Shown here: one piece after another, positions 12,333-22,993 of the stretch
Position numbering within the stretch: the stretch's first letter is position 1
How the letters are laid out: each line of letters starts with the position of its first letter
Source of the DNA: Okapia johnstoni
Lineage: Eukaryota > Chordata > Mammalia > Artiodactyla > Giraffidae
Reading direction: 5' to 3'
Assembly: GCA_024291935.2 (NCBI GenBank)
Contig: CM044316.1
Location: 73,300,501-73,364,500 of the forward strand
Length of the DNA stretch: 64,000 bases
Made by a program: the position numbers and the translations under genes
Notes under the pieces: model-generated
Seen by the model: only the letters and a program-made list of their open reading frames with translations
What the model was told of the DNA's origin: nothing
Database searches by the model: none

Positions 12333-12855
12333 TTGTCACAAAAAGTACTTTGATATTCACAAGACTATGTGTTCTATCCCTTTCTTTAAACTGCAAAAAC
12401 AAAATTTCAACTCGACAGCGGCTCTTAGTGCGCCTTACAATTTAATTACATACACAGTGAGCTGAAACCATTGTGCAAAATGGATTACGCATGTATATGA
12501 AAATATGATTCGATGATGGTGGTACATTATTCTAATGTGTTCATTCAGCATGCCTGTAATTACATAAAATCTCAGACCTTTTTATTGCAAAGGTCACATG
12601 TACCTTATTCATTTCACACATATTATATGTAGTAGCTGTCTATCCTGTCTAGGAAGATTTTGAAAATAGGACAAATAAAATGTGTACAAATTCTTTTTCA
12701 AATAGTCATATTCTAAACACTGATGTTTGAGTATTTTAATTTGTGGAATGATGTGCACAATCTAGTTTTAGTTTTTACACAATTTGAAAATCTAGTAATA
12801 AAACTTTTGATTGAAGATTTTGTATTCTTAATAAAATGTTATCCTGCTTAACTTT
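12333..12855 (+). other. Putative 3' UTR
   Basis: About 520 bp between the TAA stop and the last AATAAA cluster contain no recognisable transposon, in contrast to both flanks. CpGs are kept ('CTCGACAGCGGCTC', 'GATTACGCATG', 'GATTCGATG'). Both points fit conserved transcribed sequence. AT-rich elements may affect mRNA stability. Confidence 0.5.
12674..12835 (+). terminator. Three candidate poly(A) signals (AATAAA)
   Basis: AATAAA occurs at 12674-12679, 12797-12802 and 12830-12835. The last two lie 28 bp apart and are followed by T-rich sequence ('TTTTTCCTTTACTATAG') of the kind seen downstream of cleavage sites. Alternative polyadenylation is plausible. Confidence 0.55.
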
Positions 12856-12954
12856 TTCCTTTACTATAGTATCAGGTCTTTATAGAGTGCATATTAATGT
12901 AAGTGTAACATCGTTTTGTATCAAAGCATGTTTTTCAGAGATCTCAGTATCTCA

Positions 12955-13600
12955 GAACGATTATACTGTTGGTCCCTCTGCCTAGAATGTTGATCTTTGT
13001 AAATCTGGTTTCTTTTCACCTTTCAGATCTGGAATCAAACGTCTCCTACTCCCAGGTGCTTCCTCTGAAATACACTTTTAAAAAGATGTGCATATTCCCA
13101 GTCACTCTATCCCATTGGAATGTTTTTTTCGCTCTATGTATCACTCGGCTGCCCTGGTGGCTCAGACGGTAAAGAATCCACCTGCAATGTGGGAGACTTG
13201 GGTTCAATCCCTGGGTCGGGAAGATTCCCTGGAGAAGGGAATGGCTACCCACCCCAGCATTCTGGCCTGGAGAATTCCATAAACTATAGTCCATGGGGTC
13301 ACAAAGAGTTGGACACGACTGAGCGACTTTCATTTTCTTTTCATGTATCACTGTCTGGAATTACTATTTTTTTTCTTGCCTCTTATATCTCTCTTCTCCT
13401 TCCTTCTATTTGTCTGTCTTTCTCTCAACAACCTACCACTGTCCCCACCCCCCACCCCCAAAGTCTGTCTGCCTATAGAAAGTAAGCTCCATCATACCAG
13501 AGGCATGACCACATGCTTTCTCTTTCCACCTGCCAGTACCTAGGACAGGGCTGGATTCCTAGAGACTTAATAAATATTTACTGAAGAAATAAAAGCATGT
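12955..13600 (+). mobile_element. L2 LINE 3' end, split by a Bov-tA
   Basis: Left half: 'CCTCTGCCTAGAATGTTGAT' and the following T/C-rich text. Right half: 'AGAAAGTAAGCTCCATCATA', then 'CCTAGGACAGGGCTGG', then 'TTAATAAATATTTACTGAAG'. These are successive parts of the L2 3' UTR in one orientation, interrupted only by the SINE at 13146. Confidence 0.8.
13146..13342 (+). mobile_element. Bov-tA SINE inserted in L2
   Basis: The tRNA-derived head contains 'GGTGGCTCAGACGGTAAAG' (A box) and 'GGGTTCAATCCC' (B box). The BovB-derived body ends 'GAGTTGGACACGACTGAGCG' plus a T-rich tail. The duplication ATGTATCACT (13136-13145 and 13343-13352) is perfect. Confidence 0.97.
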
Positions 13601-13845
13601 CCATCACAGTGTAGGCACTCAGATGATCTAGTTTCTTTAAGTTACTAGGTCACTGTGAACACAAACTCATTAAAAGACTGAAATCTACCTGGATGATTTG
13701 ATACAAAGAAAAAATTTTTCAGAAAGCATAACTACCTTCTGTGATTAATTAAAAATATACATATATATACACACAAGCTTAACTACAGAAAGATAATGAG
13801 AAAGAAATTATAGATTAATGTTTATATCAGAAATGGGATTTTCTT
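13601..13845. other. Short unassigned gap
   Basis: AT-rich DNA with a 'TATACATATATATACACACA' patch at about 13757. Nothing else is recognised. Confidence 0.4.
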
Positions 13846-14030
13846 GAGAGTTCCACGATGACCCAGTGGCTTAGTCTCTGTGCTCTCAATGCAGGGGGCT
13901 GAGGTCCAAGCCCTGGTCAGGAAACTAGATCTCGCATGTCACAACTAAGGGTTCGAATGCCACAACTAAAGATCCTGCATGCCATAGCACAGCCAAATAA
14001 ATCAACAAATAAATAGAAATATTTTTAAAA
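13846..14030 (+). mobile_element. CHR-2 type SINE (older, diverged copy)
   Basis: The tRNA-like head 'GTTCCACGATGACCCAGTGG' is followed by 'CAATGCAGGGGGCTGAGG' and the CHR tail 'CACAGCCAAATAAATC' with (AAATA)n. It is shorter and more diverged than the four other CHR-2 copies in the window. Confidence 0.75.
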
Positions 14031-14493
14031 AGAAATAAGATTTTATTGTCAATGGAACAACAAAATTAAATAGAAATTTTCCTGCATTTCTACACTATCT
14101 TCCATTTAAGAGGGAGATTTTTTAATTAAATGTAAATATAACTGTGTGAAATATAAAATTCTACTTGGTCACATAGAAAATTCACTTAATAATGAATTTA
14201 TGTAATCCAGGATTCACCTTGGATCTTTCCAAGGGGATTTGGTACATAAAGTACCAGAATCTCATAATAATACTATCACATCTGAATAGACCACAAATGA
14301 CTGACCAAAATTAGTATATATCAGTGTATGTGTATATATGTATGTACATATGTGTATGTTTCATATATATGTATATGTACATTTTTTTAAGAGAAAGAGA
14401 AGAAAACAGAATTTTGGCTGTTAACTAGCAGTGGTGAGAAGGGAAAATGTTTCCTAAGTAATGGTAACAATAGAATCTATAAAGTTCATGGTA
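14031..14493. other. AT-rich unassigned DNA with a TA/TG-rich run
   Basis: The run 'TATGTGTATATATGTATGTA' at about 14325-14380 is low-complexity. I find nothing else that can be named. Confidence 0.4.
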
Positions 14494-14730
14494 TAGTAGA
14501 CTCTCAAACAACATGGTGTGAACATAAGAGGATTTTTTTTCAATAGTATATAATATAGTACTACACAATCTGCAGTTGGTTGAGTCTTCAGATGCAGAAT
14601 TTCAGATTTGGAGGATCTGAAGATATGGAAGAACCACAGATATGAAGGGCTGACTATAAATTATACTCAGATTCTTGACTGTCTAGAGAGTTAGCACCCC
14701 TCTCCACACATTGTTCAAGGTTCAATTGTA
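14494..14730 (+). mobile_element. MER2/Tigger-type non-autonomous DNA transposon
   Basis: The left end 'TAGACTCTCAAACAACATGG' and the right end 'TGTTCAAGGTTCAATTGTA' are decayed copies of the Tigger2/MER2 terminal inverted repeat (CAGTTGACCCTTGAACAAC). The inside keeps 'GGATTTTTTTTCAATAGTAT' and the 'GGTTGAGTCTTCAGATGCAG' segment. At under 250 bp it has no transposase. TA dinucleotides sit at both edges, as expected for a TA target. Confidence 0.8.
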
Positions 14731-15359
14731 TTTTAGTTTTTCAGGGTAGTGGATCTTTTCAACCATTGCTGTGTGTCAGATTGATTCAGCTGGTTAGAAC
14801 AGAGCATAATAAGCCCATAATCATGGTTTCCTCTTTTCTATTTATTGCTGTTTTATAGTTCTTGTCCTCTGTAGACAGACGTCTATAGGTTTGGTTAAGA
14901 TGTCCAGATTCTGTCATTCTATGCTATGATTATTTTCCCACATTTTTCTGTAAAATACACTGCAATGGAAGGCAAAAGAATTGAGTTATAATGCAGCCTG
15001 GCTTTTTTGATCTTGGTGCCCTCACTTCTAAAAACAAGGTGATTACATTTCTGAAGGGTGTTTTGTGGCTTAAAGTTTATAATTATTGGCCCTGGCATCA
15101 GATGGTATGGGTCAGGCCTCATTAGGGAAGTTCATGGGAGAAAAAAAATCCCATCTCAGGAAGAGATGTCTTTATTATGTGGTTTTTAAAAGGTCAGGAA
15201 ACTACTTAAAACTTGTTCTTAGTGGCACATAACTCAAATTTATAAAATTCTAGGTCCCATGTTTTAGAGCCAAGCAGTTCTTTATTGGGTAAGTTTGATT
15301 CAACAGTGTTTATAAACAATTAGTTATGCACAAAATACAGAACTGGGCCATGTTCAGAA
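14731..15359. other. Unassigned DNA
   Basis: No supported feature. Short reading frames here are chance. Confidence 0.4.
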
Positions 15360-15480
15360 TTGAAGGATAAATCCATCCATTTACCAGATATTTGTTAAGC
15401 ATTTGTGCTGACCTCTACTCTGGGCACTAGATGAGGCAATGTAGCGCTCTGTTTCTATAGAGTTTATATCCTAGCAAGTG
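15360..15480 (-). mobile_element. L2 3'-end remnant
   Basis: 'ATCCATCCATTTACCAGATA' then 'TTTGTTAAGCATTTGTGC' and 'CTCTGGGCACTAGATGAGG' follow the antisense L2 tail (attcattcaACAAATATTTaTTGAGCacctactatgtgccaggCACT). It is diverged. Confidence 0.6.
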
Positions 15481-16573
15481 AAATTTGGGGTCTGGTCTCA
15501 AAAAGTGGAGTGTATGAGAGTGGGTTGAGATTGGGGCCTGAAACTACTATGTAATGAACCATAATATCAAGGAGTATTAGAATAAGTAACTTAAAGAGAA
15601 AAATTAAAAACTTAAAGTTTTAGGTGAGAATCCATAGAAGATAAAAGATACAATTGGGAGATTAAGAGAAATTGATAGAAATTGAGGAGAGTGAGCTAAG
15701 GATGTAGCTATCTTCCAGATCAGAGAAGAGTATAGCAGGTGCTGGGGCATCAGCTATGAGGTTGATTTCCAAGTTTGTAATTGTGAATTCTCAGAATGAA
15801 GAAGACAGGTTAGAAGATATTCCAGGGGGACTGTTGGCCCAGGGTGTTTAGGAGCGAGAATCTCAGTTATATAATAAAGGTATGGTGAGCATTGAGCCGC
15901 ACAGTTCTAACTGGCACTTCCTTGGGAAGGTATGGGCTGCCAGAAAACTTCAGGTCATGGAGACCTTGCTGGGCATCTGAGGTTGGGACAGGAAGGCCAG
16001 TCTGGAGGCCCCACAGCAGATACTTCAAAAGAGCAGCCAACCAGCATCCTTTTGTGTCTCTCCCATTCTCTTACTATTATTTATACAGATCCATTTTAAA
16101 TAAAGTGAGATTAAATAGCTGACATCCAAGTTCATGAAAGGCCTCATGAACTTACCTGTAAATCAGGAAATTTAAAAAAATAGGTTGTTAACACATTTTG
16201 TAAGGGAGTATATAGTAGCAAAAGAACTATTCATGTATCCTTGTGTAGCTATTGTCTGAATTAAAACTTTCCACTGCTAATCTGACAGTTTCTAGGTAAA
16301 TGCTTTTCAGGAGGGCAGATTTCATTTGCAAGTGTTAGTGCATAAACCTGAAATGATTGTCTCTATTTTAATAACTGGAAAAGGATAGCTTGGAAAATAC
16401 ATGACAGCATTCATTTTGTGGTTAACTGACCATCCAACCATCTCTTGTCCTATCTCCCAGTTCTCTTTCTTACCTACTTAACCTAAAACACTCTCCAGCC
16501 TCCCTTCTAATTTTCTCCATTTCAAATATCCACATGTCGTCTCGTTTACCAGCTATTATCCTCACCTTCTAAT
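15481..16573. other. Unassigned DNA
   Basis: I see no exon or named repeat. The segment 15890-16060 is more GC-rich than its surroundings, without a recognisable family. Confidence 0.4.
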
Positions 16574-16586
16574 TTTCCTCTCCTCT

Positions 16587-16803
16587 GTGTGTGTGTGTGT
16601 TTAGTCACTCACTTGTGTCCGACTCTTTGCGACCCCATGGACCGTAGCCTGCCAGGCTCCTCTTCTCCATGGAGATTCTCCGGGCAAGAATACTGGAGTG
16701 TGTTGCCATGACCTCCTCCAGTGGATCTTTCCAACCCAGGGATCCAACTGGGGTCTCCTACATTGCAGACAGATTCTATACCAGCTGAGCTACCAAGGAA
16801 GCC
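16587..16803 (-). mobile_element. Bov-tA SINE
   Basis: The minus-strand element has a (TG)n-type tail at the left, 'GACTCTTTGCGACCCCATGG' in the body and a tRNA head ending 'CCAGCTGAGCTACCAAGG' at the right. A perfect 13-bp duplication TTTCCTCTCCTCT lies at 16574-16586 and 16804-16816. Confidence 0.96.
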
Positions 16804-17106
16804 TTTCCTCTCCTCTACTTGAATAAAATTCAATATGAATTATATTGTTCATATGTTGTTTTTTCTTCTCTCTTTTGGAGGTCCTTCATCCTAAACTATC
16901 ATCTCACAATCTCACTGAGAACTATATGTTCTGAGTGAGGGTCTCTTTGTCCCTAAAGGCTTTGGGATCTATAGATAAAGAGAGAGAGGGAGATTGGAGC
17001 CTACTTCCATCTTGTTAGTATCAGTAGGTGTTCCTGTTAAGGGCAGGAGCAATTTTGATGGCTACTGTTACAGTAAATGGAATGTAGGTTAGTCCTGAGC
17101 TGCTTA

Positions 17107-17590
17107 CTTTTTTAAAATTTATTTTTTATTAAAGTATAGTTGATTTACAATGTTGTGTTAGTTTCTGTTGTATAGTAAAGTGATTCAGTTTTACATATAC
17201 ACACATAACATGTATGATGGTGGTGGTGGTTTAGTCGCTAAGTCATGTCCAACTCTTGTGACCCCATGGAATGTAGCCTAACAGGCTCCTCTGTCCATGG
17301 ATTCTTCGGGCAAGAATACTGGAGTGGGTTGCCATTTCCTTCTCCAACATACATATATAAATTTATATATATACTCTGTATATAATGTACATATATATTC
17401 TTTTTCATATTCTTTTCCATTATGGTTTATTACAGGATATTAATATAGCTCCCTGTGTTCTACAGTAAGAACTTGTGTTTTAGTCATCCTATATATAATA
17501 GTTTGCATCTACTAATCCCGAACTCACAATCCATCCCTTCCCTGAACCACTCACTTTGGATTTAGAGATCATCTCCAACTTCACTACTAT
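17107..17590 (-). mobile_element. Artiodactyl L1 3' end, antisense
   Basis: 'TATAGTTGATTTACAATGTT', 'GTGATTCAGTTTTACATATA', 'CATTATGGTTTATTACAGG' and 'TATATATAATAGTTTGCATC' are in the order of the antisense 3' UTR of cetartiodactyl L1 copies. It is interrupted by a Bov-A SINE. Confidence 0.8.
17214..17348 (-). mobile_element. Bov-A SINE nested in L1
   Basis: A single Bov-A body without a tRNA head, with a (TGG)n tail at the left ('GATGGTGGTGGTGGTTTAG') and 'GGGTTGCCATTTCCTTCTCC' at the right. L1 sequence continues on both sides, so this is the younger element. Confidence 0.9.
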
Positions 17591-17867
17591 CTTAGGTATA
17601 ACATAACCAGTCAAATAAATGTGGATGGATTAGATGATTTTATCGAACCTGCTCATGTAAGACTCTCAAAGAAATCTATCTTACTCTACACTCCTCTGAA
17701 AACCAAGCCTTAGACCAGGGCTTGCACACAGGCAATTTATTTGGGGAATATCATCTCGGGAGCAAAAGTGTGAGGCCAAATGCATTAAAAAGGAAAAGAG
17801 GAAATGCCAGTGCAAAAGCCTCATCAAGGCAGATAGTGCTTTGGATGACGTATCCCCAACCCAACCA
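17591..17867. other. Unassigned DNA
   Basis: No recognisable gene or repeat. Confidence 0.4.
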
Positions 17868-17878
17868 AGATCTTCTGA

Positions 17879-18095
17879 AAAGTGAAAAGTGAAAGCGGTA
17901 GTCTCAGTTGTGTCCAACTCTTTGGGACCCCCTGGACTGGGAACTTCCAGATTTCTCTGTCCATGGGATTCTCCAACCAAGAATACTGGAGTGGATTGCC
18001 ATGCCCTTCTCTAGATGATCTTCCTGACCCAGGGACTGAACCTGGGTCTCCTGCATTACAAGCAGATTCTTTACTGTCTGAGCCACCAGGAGCCA
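17879..18095 (-). mobile_element. Bov-tA SINE
   Basis: The body has 'GTCCAACTCTTTGGGACC', and the head ends 'TTACTGTCTGAGCCACCAGG'. The flanks AGATCTTCTGA (17868-17878) and GGATCTTCTGA (18096-18106) are a target-site duplication with one difference. Confidence 0.95.
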
Positions 18096-18106
18096 GGATC
18101 TTCTGA

Positions 18107-18649
18107 GGCATCTTCTAAAAGGTATCTCAGAACTGTGCATCCAGGGGCAAGAAGCATTTATCCTTGGGTTTCTGTTTCTCATTGCCCACATTCTACACAT
18201 GCCCCTGAGTGAACACATACAGCAACAGGTGCTGTGTGACCCTCAAGCCTGATGGGGAGAGTGGCTGGTGTCTACAGTAGCTTCAGGTCCTGATGTATTT
18301 CAGAGCTAGTTCCAGTACATGCATTTCCTGAAAAACCACTGCTCCCTTTTTGGAAATTTTTATTAGTGGAATGGTTCCTTGAAACAAACAAGAAAATACC
18401 CAACTAATAGGGAAATCAAATACATTCTCCAGAGAAGATTTCAATTAATTCTCATTATCATCAATTAACAAATTGTCATTAGTTAACCTTAGTATTAAAA
18501 GAATGTTTCAAGAGAGCTTTAATCTAGAATGGTATAGACACACTTATGAATATAACAAGAAGGTAAAACCACTTTCATAATTAAACTTCGTGTAACATTT
18601 TATAATATAAATGTCAAAATTCATTAAAATGCCATTGAAAGTGAACATA
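18107..18649. other. AT-rich unassigned DNA
   Basis: Nothing supported. Confidence 0.4.
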
Positions 18650-18861
18650 AGTGAAAGTGTTAGTTGCTCAGTCATGTCTGGCTCTTTGTGACCCCATGGA
18701 CTGTAGCTCTCCTGGCTCCTCTGTCCATGGGATTTCCCAGGCAACAATACTGGAGTGGATAGCCATTCCTTTCTCCATGGGATCTTCCTGACCCAGGGAC
18801 CAAGCCTGTGTCTCCTGTAGTGGCAGGCAGATTCTTTACCACTGAGCCACCCAGGAAACCC
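18650..18861 (-). mobile_element. Bov-tA SINE
   Basis: In reverse: tail 'GTGAAAGTGTTAGTTGCTCA', body 'TGGCTCTTTGTGACCCCATG', head 'TTTACCACTGAGCCACCCAG' and then 'GAAACCC'. The duplication is not clear. Confidence 0.93.
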
Positions 18862-19174
18862 ATCTACACTAGATATGCCTTCAAATCATGGATGACTTTT
18901 AGTAATAGTGTAAAATGTCTGATCTTTGTCAACATGGGCCAGTATTAAAAAGTTTATTTATAAATGAATTTTAAATGTGAGATGTCACAAAGGTGCCACC
19001 TTTGGTAGAATAATATGTGTATTTATCCTTTAAAGAATACAAAGCAACATAATATTTTATCTTGGTTTTTCTCAAATGGTGAAGAGACTACTTTTACATT
19101 ACAGCATTTCTATGGAATGACTAGGGCTTCTCTCTCTTTGTCTCTCTGTCTCTGTCTGATAAATGATCTGACTG

Positions 19175-19465
19175 GGACTTCCCTGGTGGTCCAGTGGTTA
19201 AGAACTCACCTGCCAATGCAGGAGACATGGGTTCTATCCCTGAATCAGGAAAATTCCACAGGCTGTGGGGCAACTAAGCCCTCACACCACAACTGCTGAA
19301 GCCCACACGCCTAGAGCCCATACTCTGTAACAAGAGAAGCCACCACAATGAAAAGCCTGTCAAGGAAGAATAACCACTGCTCATTGCAACCAGAGAAAAC
19401 CCGCACACAACAAGGAAGACTCAAGGCAGACAAAAGTATAAATAAATAAATTGTTTTTTTTTAAA
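19175..19465 (+). mobile_element. CHR-2 SINE
   Basis: The head 'GGACTTCCCTGGTGGTCCAG' is followed by the CHR body ('GGGGCAACTAAGCCC', 'CCTAGAGCCCATACTC', 'AGAGAAGCCACCACAATG') and an A-rich tail. The flanks AAATGATCTGACTG (19161-19174) and AAATGATCTGATTG (19466-19479) match at 13 of 14 positions. Confidence 0.95.
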
Positions 19466-19779
19466 AAATGATCTGATTGAAAACCTCATGAGACTTCTAT
19501 AATAGAATCCCTATTAGGACAAAATGGTGGCAGTGATGATGGGAGAAGTAGGCTTGAAAGCCCTGGTTTTGTCTTTATGCTTTGCAAACATTTAGGGAAG
19601 TCACACATGTGAATTTTTCCAGAGACCTTTTAAATAGTATTGGAAACAATCTTGTTCCTCTCCCTTAAGAGATACTATATGCCTCTCAGAAACTAAATTT
19701 ACAGGTGAGTAATTAGATCACTATGAAAAATTAAAGTATTGTCAATAAATGTTTTGCTCTTTACCACTACCACTCAGTT

Positions 19780-20165
19780 GACTTGCTTTGGCTGATAAAA
19801 TGTGGATGAAATAATCATATACATGTTTTGAGCCTAGGCGTTAAGAGGCCTTACATTTCCTTTTTTTCCCTTTGGGAGCTTCTCATCTCTGCCATGAGAC
19901 TGACATGTTCCAGGTAGCTGCTACCCCTCCTGCCCAGGCCATTGATGAGACACAGAGCAGAACTAGACTCCGTCCCAAGCTGGAGCCAAGCTCACTATCC
20001 TGAAACCCTTATGAGAGCCTTGCATCTGAGCCCAGGCTAGATACACTGAGCTATAGTCAACCATGCTGGCTGTGAGCATGAAGATAACTGCTTGCTACTC
20101 AAAGCCATTGAGATTTGGGGTAGTTTTGTTATATAACTGTAGTTTGACATGCTCTGACTAAAACA
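19780..20165 (+). mobile_element. Probable MaLR-type LTR
   Basis: 'GGCTGATAAAATGTGGATGA' at the start, 'GCCATGAGACTGACATGTTC' in the middle, and 'GCCATTGAGATTTGGGGTAG' then 'TTTTGTTATATAACTGTAG' near the end follow the order of MaLR/ERVL LTRs (aagccacTGAGaTTTtGGGGTtgtTTGTTAt). It is diverged and the family name is uncertain. Confidence 0.5.
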
Positions 20166-20299
20166 GTTTGTCACATAGGAAACAAACAAAGATAATTTTA
20201 CATTTATAATAGCTTTCAGTGTTTATATGGAAAAAAAAAATCTAGTATCTTCTGGCTGCAACCTGATAATAGAAAAAATAGAAATGTGAATTTAGGGAT

Positions 20300-20445
20300 C
20301 AGATTAAGCCAGCCTTCAATTCTGTGTCTGCCAGCTGTTAACTGTCTAACCCTGGGCAAGTTCTTTGAGTTTTCTTATCCATACAATGAGAATTAAATAA
20401 GATAATGCAGATAAAACCCTTAGCCCTGGGCCTGCTTCATAGCAA
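20300..20445 (+). mobile_element. MIR SINE
   Basis: 'CTGTGTCTGCCAGCTGTTAA', 'TAACCCTGGGCAAGTTCTTT' and 'ATAAGATAATGCAGATAAAA' match the MIR core and 3' part in order. Confidence 0.7.
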
Positions 20446-20920
20446 GTGAAGCACATATGGAATATCTTAAGATTGTCAAGATACTGTCTTATTTTATGAT
20501 GGTTGTGTTGCATGTAATGGATCAGCACAGTTACATACAACCAGATTATCAGTTAAACTGACCCTCTCTTTGAAATTTATTGGCTCAAGCTACTTGTCCC
20601 TGATCTTTTCTAGTCTTCCCACGATTTTTGATTTTTGATGCTCTTCCCACGATTTTTGATTTTCCTGGATTCCTGTGGGATTTATTTTCATGGCCACCTC
20701 TGCTCTCAGTTCTGCTGGGCTACGTCTCATGTGTTGTCAATCCTCCTGTCTCCCCTCCATGCCAGCTCAACCATGGAATTCATTTTGTTGTCTTTGATTT
20801 ACATGGAAAAAGCACTCAGAAATCTCTGTGTATGGCGGAATTTATTAAAGGTGCAGGTCAGAGAGAGGCAGTTTACCTTAAAACAAGCACTTATATTTGA
20901 TTTTACCATAACTCTATTCA
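20446..20920. other. Unassigned DNA with a short tandem duplication
   Basis: Apart from the 28-bp-period duplication at 20614-20663, nothing is recognised. The open frames over this stretch run into the transposon mosaic that follows and are not genes. Confidence 0.4.
20614..20663. repeat. Short tandem duplication, 28-bp period
   Basis: 'TCTTCCCACGATTTTTGATT' occurs at 20614 and again at 20642. The two 22-bp copies are identical. The TTTTTGATT repeats inside suggest slippage. Confidence 0.9.
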
Positions 20921-20933
20921 TTAAAGTCTTCTG

Positions 20934-21270
20934 GGGGGGATGGGAGGGAGGTCTGCAAAAGAAAAAAGATGGCAGAGTAGAAGAACGTGTGCTCATCTTC
21001 TCCTGCGAGAACTCCAGAATTACAGCTCTCTAACCTCAGATATGCACATGACACCGCCCTTATGGCAGAAAGTGAAGAAGAGCTAAAGAGCCTCTTGATG
21101 AAAGTGAGAGAGGAGAGTGAAAAAGTTGGAAGCCTGGTGTGCTGCAGTCCATGGGGTCAAAATGACTCGGACACGACTGAGCAACTGAACTGACTGACAT
21201 GTAACTGATTGTTGTACAGCAGAAGCTAACACAGTGTTGTAAAGCAACTACACCCAATTAAAAAAAAATT
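20934..21270 (+). mobile_element. L1-BovB-L1 mosaic element
   Basis: The order is: L1 5' UTR start ('AAAGATGGCAGAGTAGAAG', 'GTGCTCATCTTCTCCTGCG', to about 21025); BovB RT-region piece ('TAACCTCAGATATGCACATG' to 'GAGTGAAAAAGTTGG', 21030-21129); BovB 3' tip ('AAGCCTGGTGTGCTGCAG' to 'GACTGA', 21130-21197); artiodactyl L1 3' end ('TGTAACTGATTGTTGTACAG', 'CACCCAATT' plus A-run, 21198-21270). TTAAAGTCTTCTG (20921-20933) and TTAAATCTTCTG (21271-21282) flank the whole unit and differ by one base. I infer one insertion of a chimeric RNA or cDNA. Stepwise insertion plus deletion is the alternative. It has no coding capacity. Confidence 0.75.
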
Positions 21271-21282
21271 TTAAATCTTCTG

Positions 21283-22344
21283 ACTTTCCAACTTATGAAT
21301 CTCTCATTGGCAACTTGTCTGCTAGGATCCAGCCTCCTGCCCCGTTGTCCTCCCTTCCCTCTCTTCTCCCTCTTTTCCTTGCCTCTCAGCTTTCCCCCAA
21401 TGCCTCTTATTTTCTCATCAAGAGCCACTCAGATATTGTCTCTTTCTTTTCATTGTTCCTTGTTTTTAGCAAATAGGTAGCATGTTTTTATGTAACATTT
21501 TCCCTAGTGTTAAATGTTAATACTGTCTGTCCCCCACCATACCTGCAATGTCATTGTTAAATGATGGAATGACTTCTGTGGAAGCAAGACCAGATTGAAC
21601 ACAATTGACCCATCTACAGAGATCATGTGACTGTCAGAAAGGAGGTGGATTTGCCACTGAAGTATATAAAATGAAGAACTCCAGTGGAAAACACCGTGTC
21701 TGTCTAAGTGCTTTTTAGGCAAGAGAAAATCTATCCCAGAGCTTTAAGTATGCTCATGTGTTCACTCATTAATCCATTTATTTGTATCTCCCTCAAAAGA
21801 TAAAATTGCAGCTCTTCTCTACTGGCTGTAACTAATTATCTTTCCTTATAATTAGAATCTCAAACTTCCATCTTGGAGGCAGATTTTCATTCTCAACAAT
21901 ATATCATCTGAAGGCTATGTTTGTTTAACAAGAATTTTATGTTCTATAAAAAATGTGACATTTGAAGAAGGTGAGGGAGAGAAAAAAGTATATAATAAAA
22001 CAAATACTAGTATGTTCTTGAAGAATTCTATATAAAATGTTGACATTTCTGAAGGACATTTCTATATCTGTTTTGTTTTATTTTTTATTCTGCTATTACA
22101 CCCCTAACCTAGCATATGTGGTATCAGTAACTTTCAAAACTACCAACAATCTGCCCATGTTGAAGTTTGTTGTTATTGTTGTTGGTAGTAACCCAGTGAT
22201 ACTTTCACTTTTACTATTCTTTGTACAATAACCTCAGTAATCTCAAGAATTTGAAATTCGGATTCTGTACAATTACATGAGTCCTCAACCTTATACTCAA
22301 TTCTTACCTGTGGTTAGAAGAATACAAGTTCTAAGATGTATATG
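21283..22344. other. Unassigned AT-rich DNA
   Basis: A pyrimidine-rich patch lies at 21335-21410. No gene or named repeat is recognised. Confidence 0.4.
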
Positions 22345-22640
22345 TTCATTCATTCATCAAGTATCTACTGAACACTTTGTGCCAAGCACCCTGCCAGGCA
22401 CAGGAGGTAGAAAATGAGTAAGACATCACTTTTGTCTCACGATGTCTAGAAGTCTCGACTAAGGAAGGAGGCAGAGTTGTGCACAGACAAGCAGGATGTG
22501 TGAAGTGCTATAAAAGAACTGCTGTGCTCGGAGTGCTCAGAGCTCACAAGGAGAATCATCCTACTCTTGTACTGTTGGGAGACTACAGGGAGAAGAGACT
22601 GTGGCCAAGGAAAATTTGAGAGAGGAGATAGGAGAAGTTT
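22345..22640 (-). mobile_element. L2 3' end
   Basis: 'TTCATTCATTCATCAAGTAT', 'CTACTGAACACTTTGTGCC' and 'CCTGCCAGGCACAGGAGG' are the antisense L2 tail. Downstream text to about 22640 ('GAGTAAGACATCACTTTTGT', 'GTGAAGTGCTATAAAAG') continues the family pattern. Confidence 0.75.
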
Positions 22641-22774
22641 GAGCTGAATTCTGGGATGACTCTGGCATTGACACTTGGCTGAGCAACGCTCAGCCATGTG
22701 TGAGGCATCTTCAGTGCTTTGTGGCTGCAGTGAAGGGAGAAAAAGGAAGATGAGCCACAAGACTGAGAAGGTAG

Positions 22775-22981
22775 GATGCTAAGGCGATTCAGTCGTGTCC
22801 GACTCTTTGCGACCCTATAGACCATAGCCCACCAGGCTATTCTGTCCATGGGATTCTGCAGGCAAAAATACTGAAGTGGATTGCCATGCCCTCCTCCAGG
22901 GGATCTTCCCAACCCAGAGATGGAACCTGCATCTCTTACATCTCGTGCGTTGGCAGGCAGGTTCTTTACCACTAGCCCCAT
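22775..22981 (-). mobile_element. Bov-tA SINE
   Basis: The body contains 'GTCCGACTCTTTGCGACCC', and the head ends 'GTTCTTTACCACTAGCCCC'. CTGAGAAGGTAG at 22763-22774 recurs at 22982-22993. The second copy is followed immediately by the tail of a BovB. Confidence 0.95.
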
Positions 22982-22993
22982 CTGAGAAGGTAG

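Noticed and set aside
20635..21033. 132-codon plus-strand frame
   Set aside because: It runs from unique DNA across a flanking duplication into the L1 part of the mosaic, so it cannot be one conserved gene.
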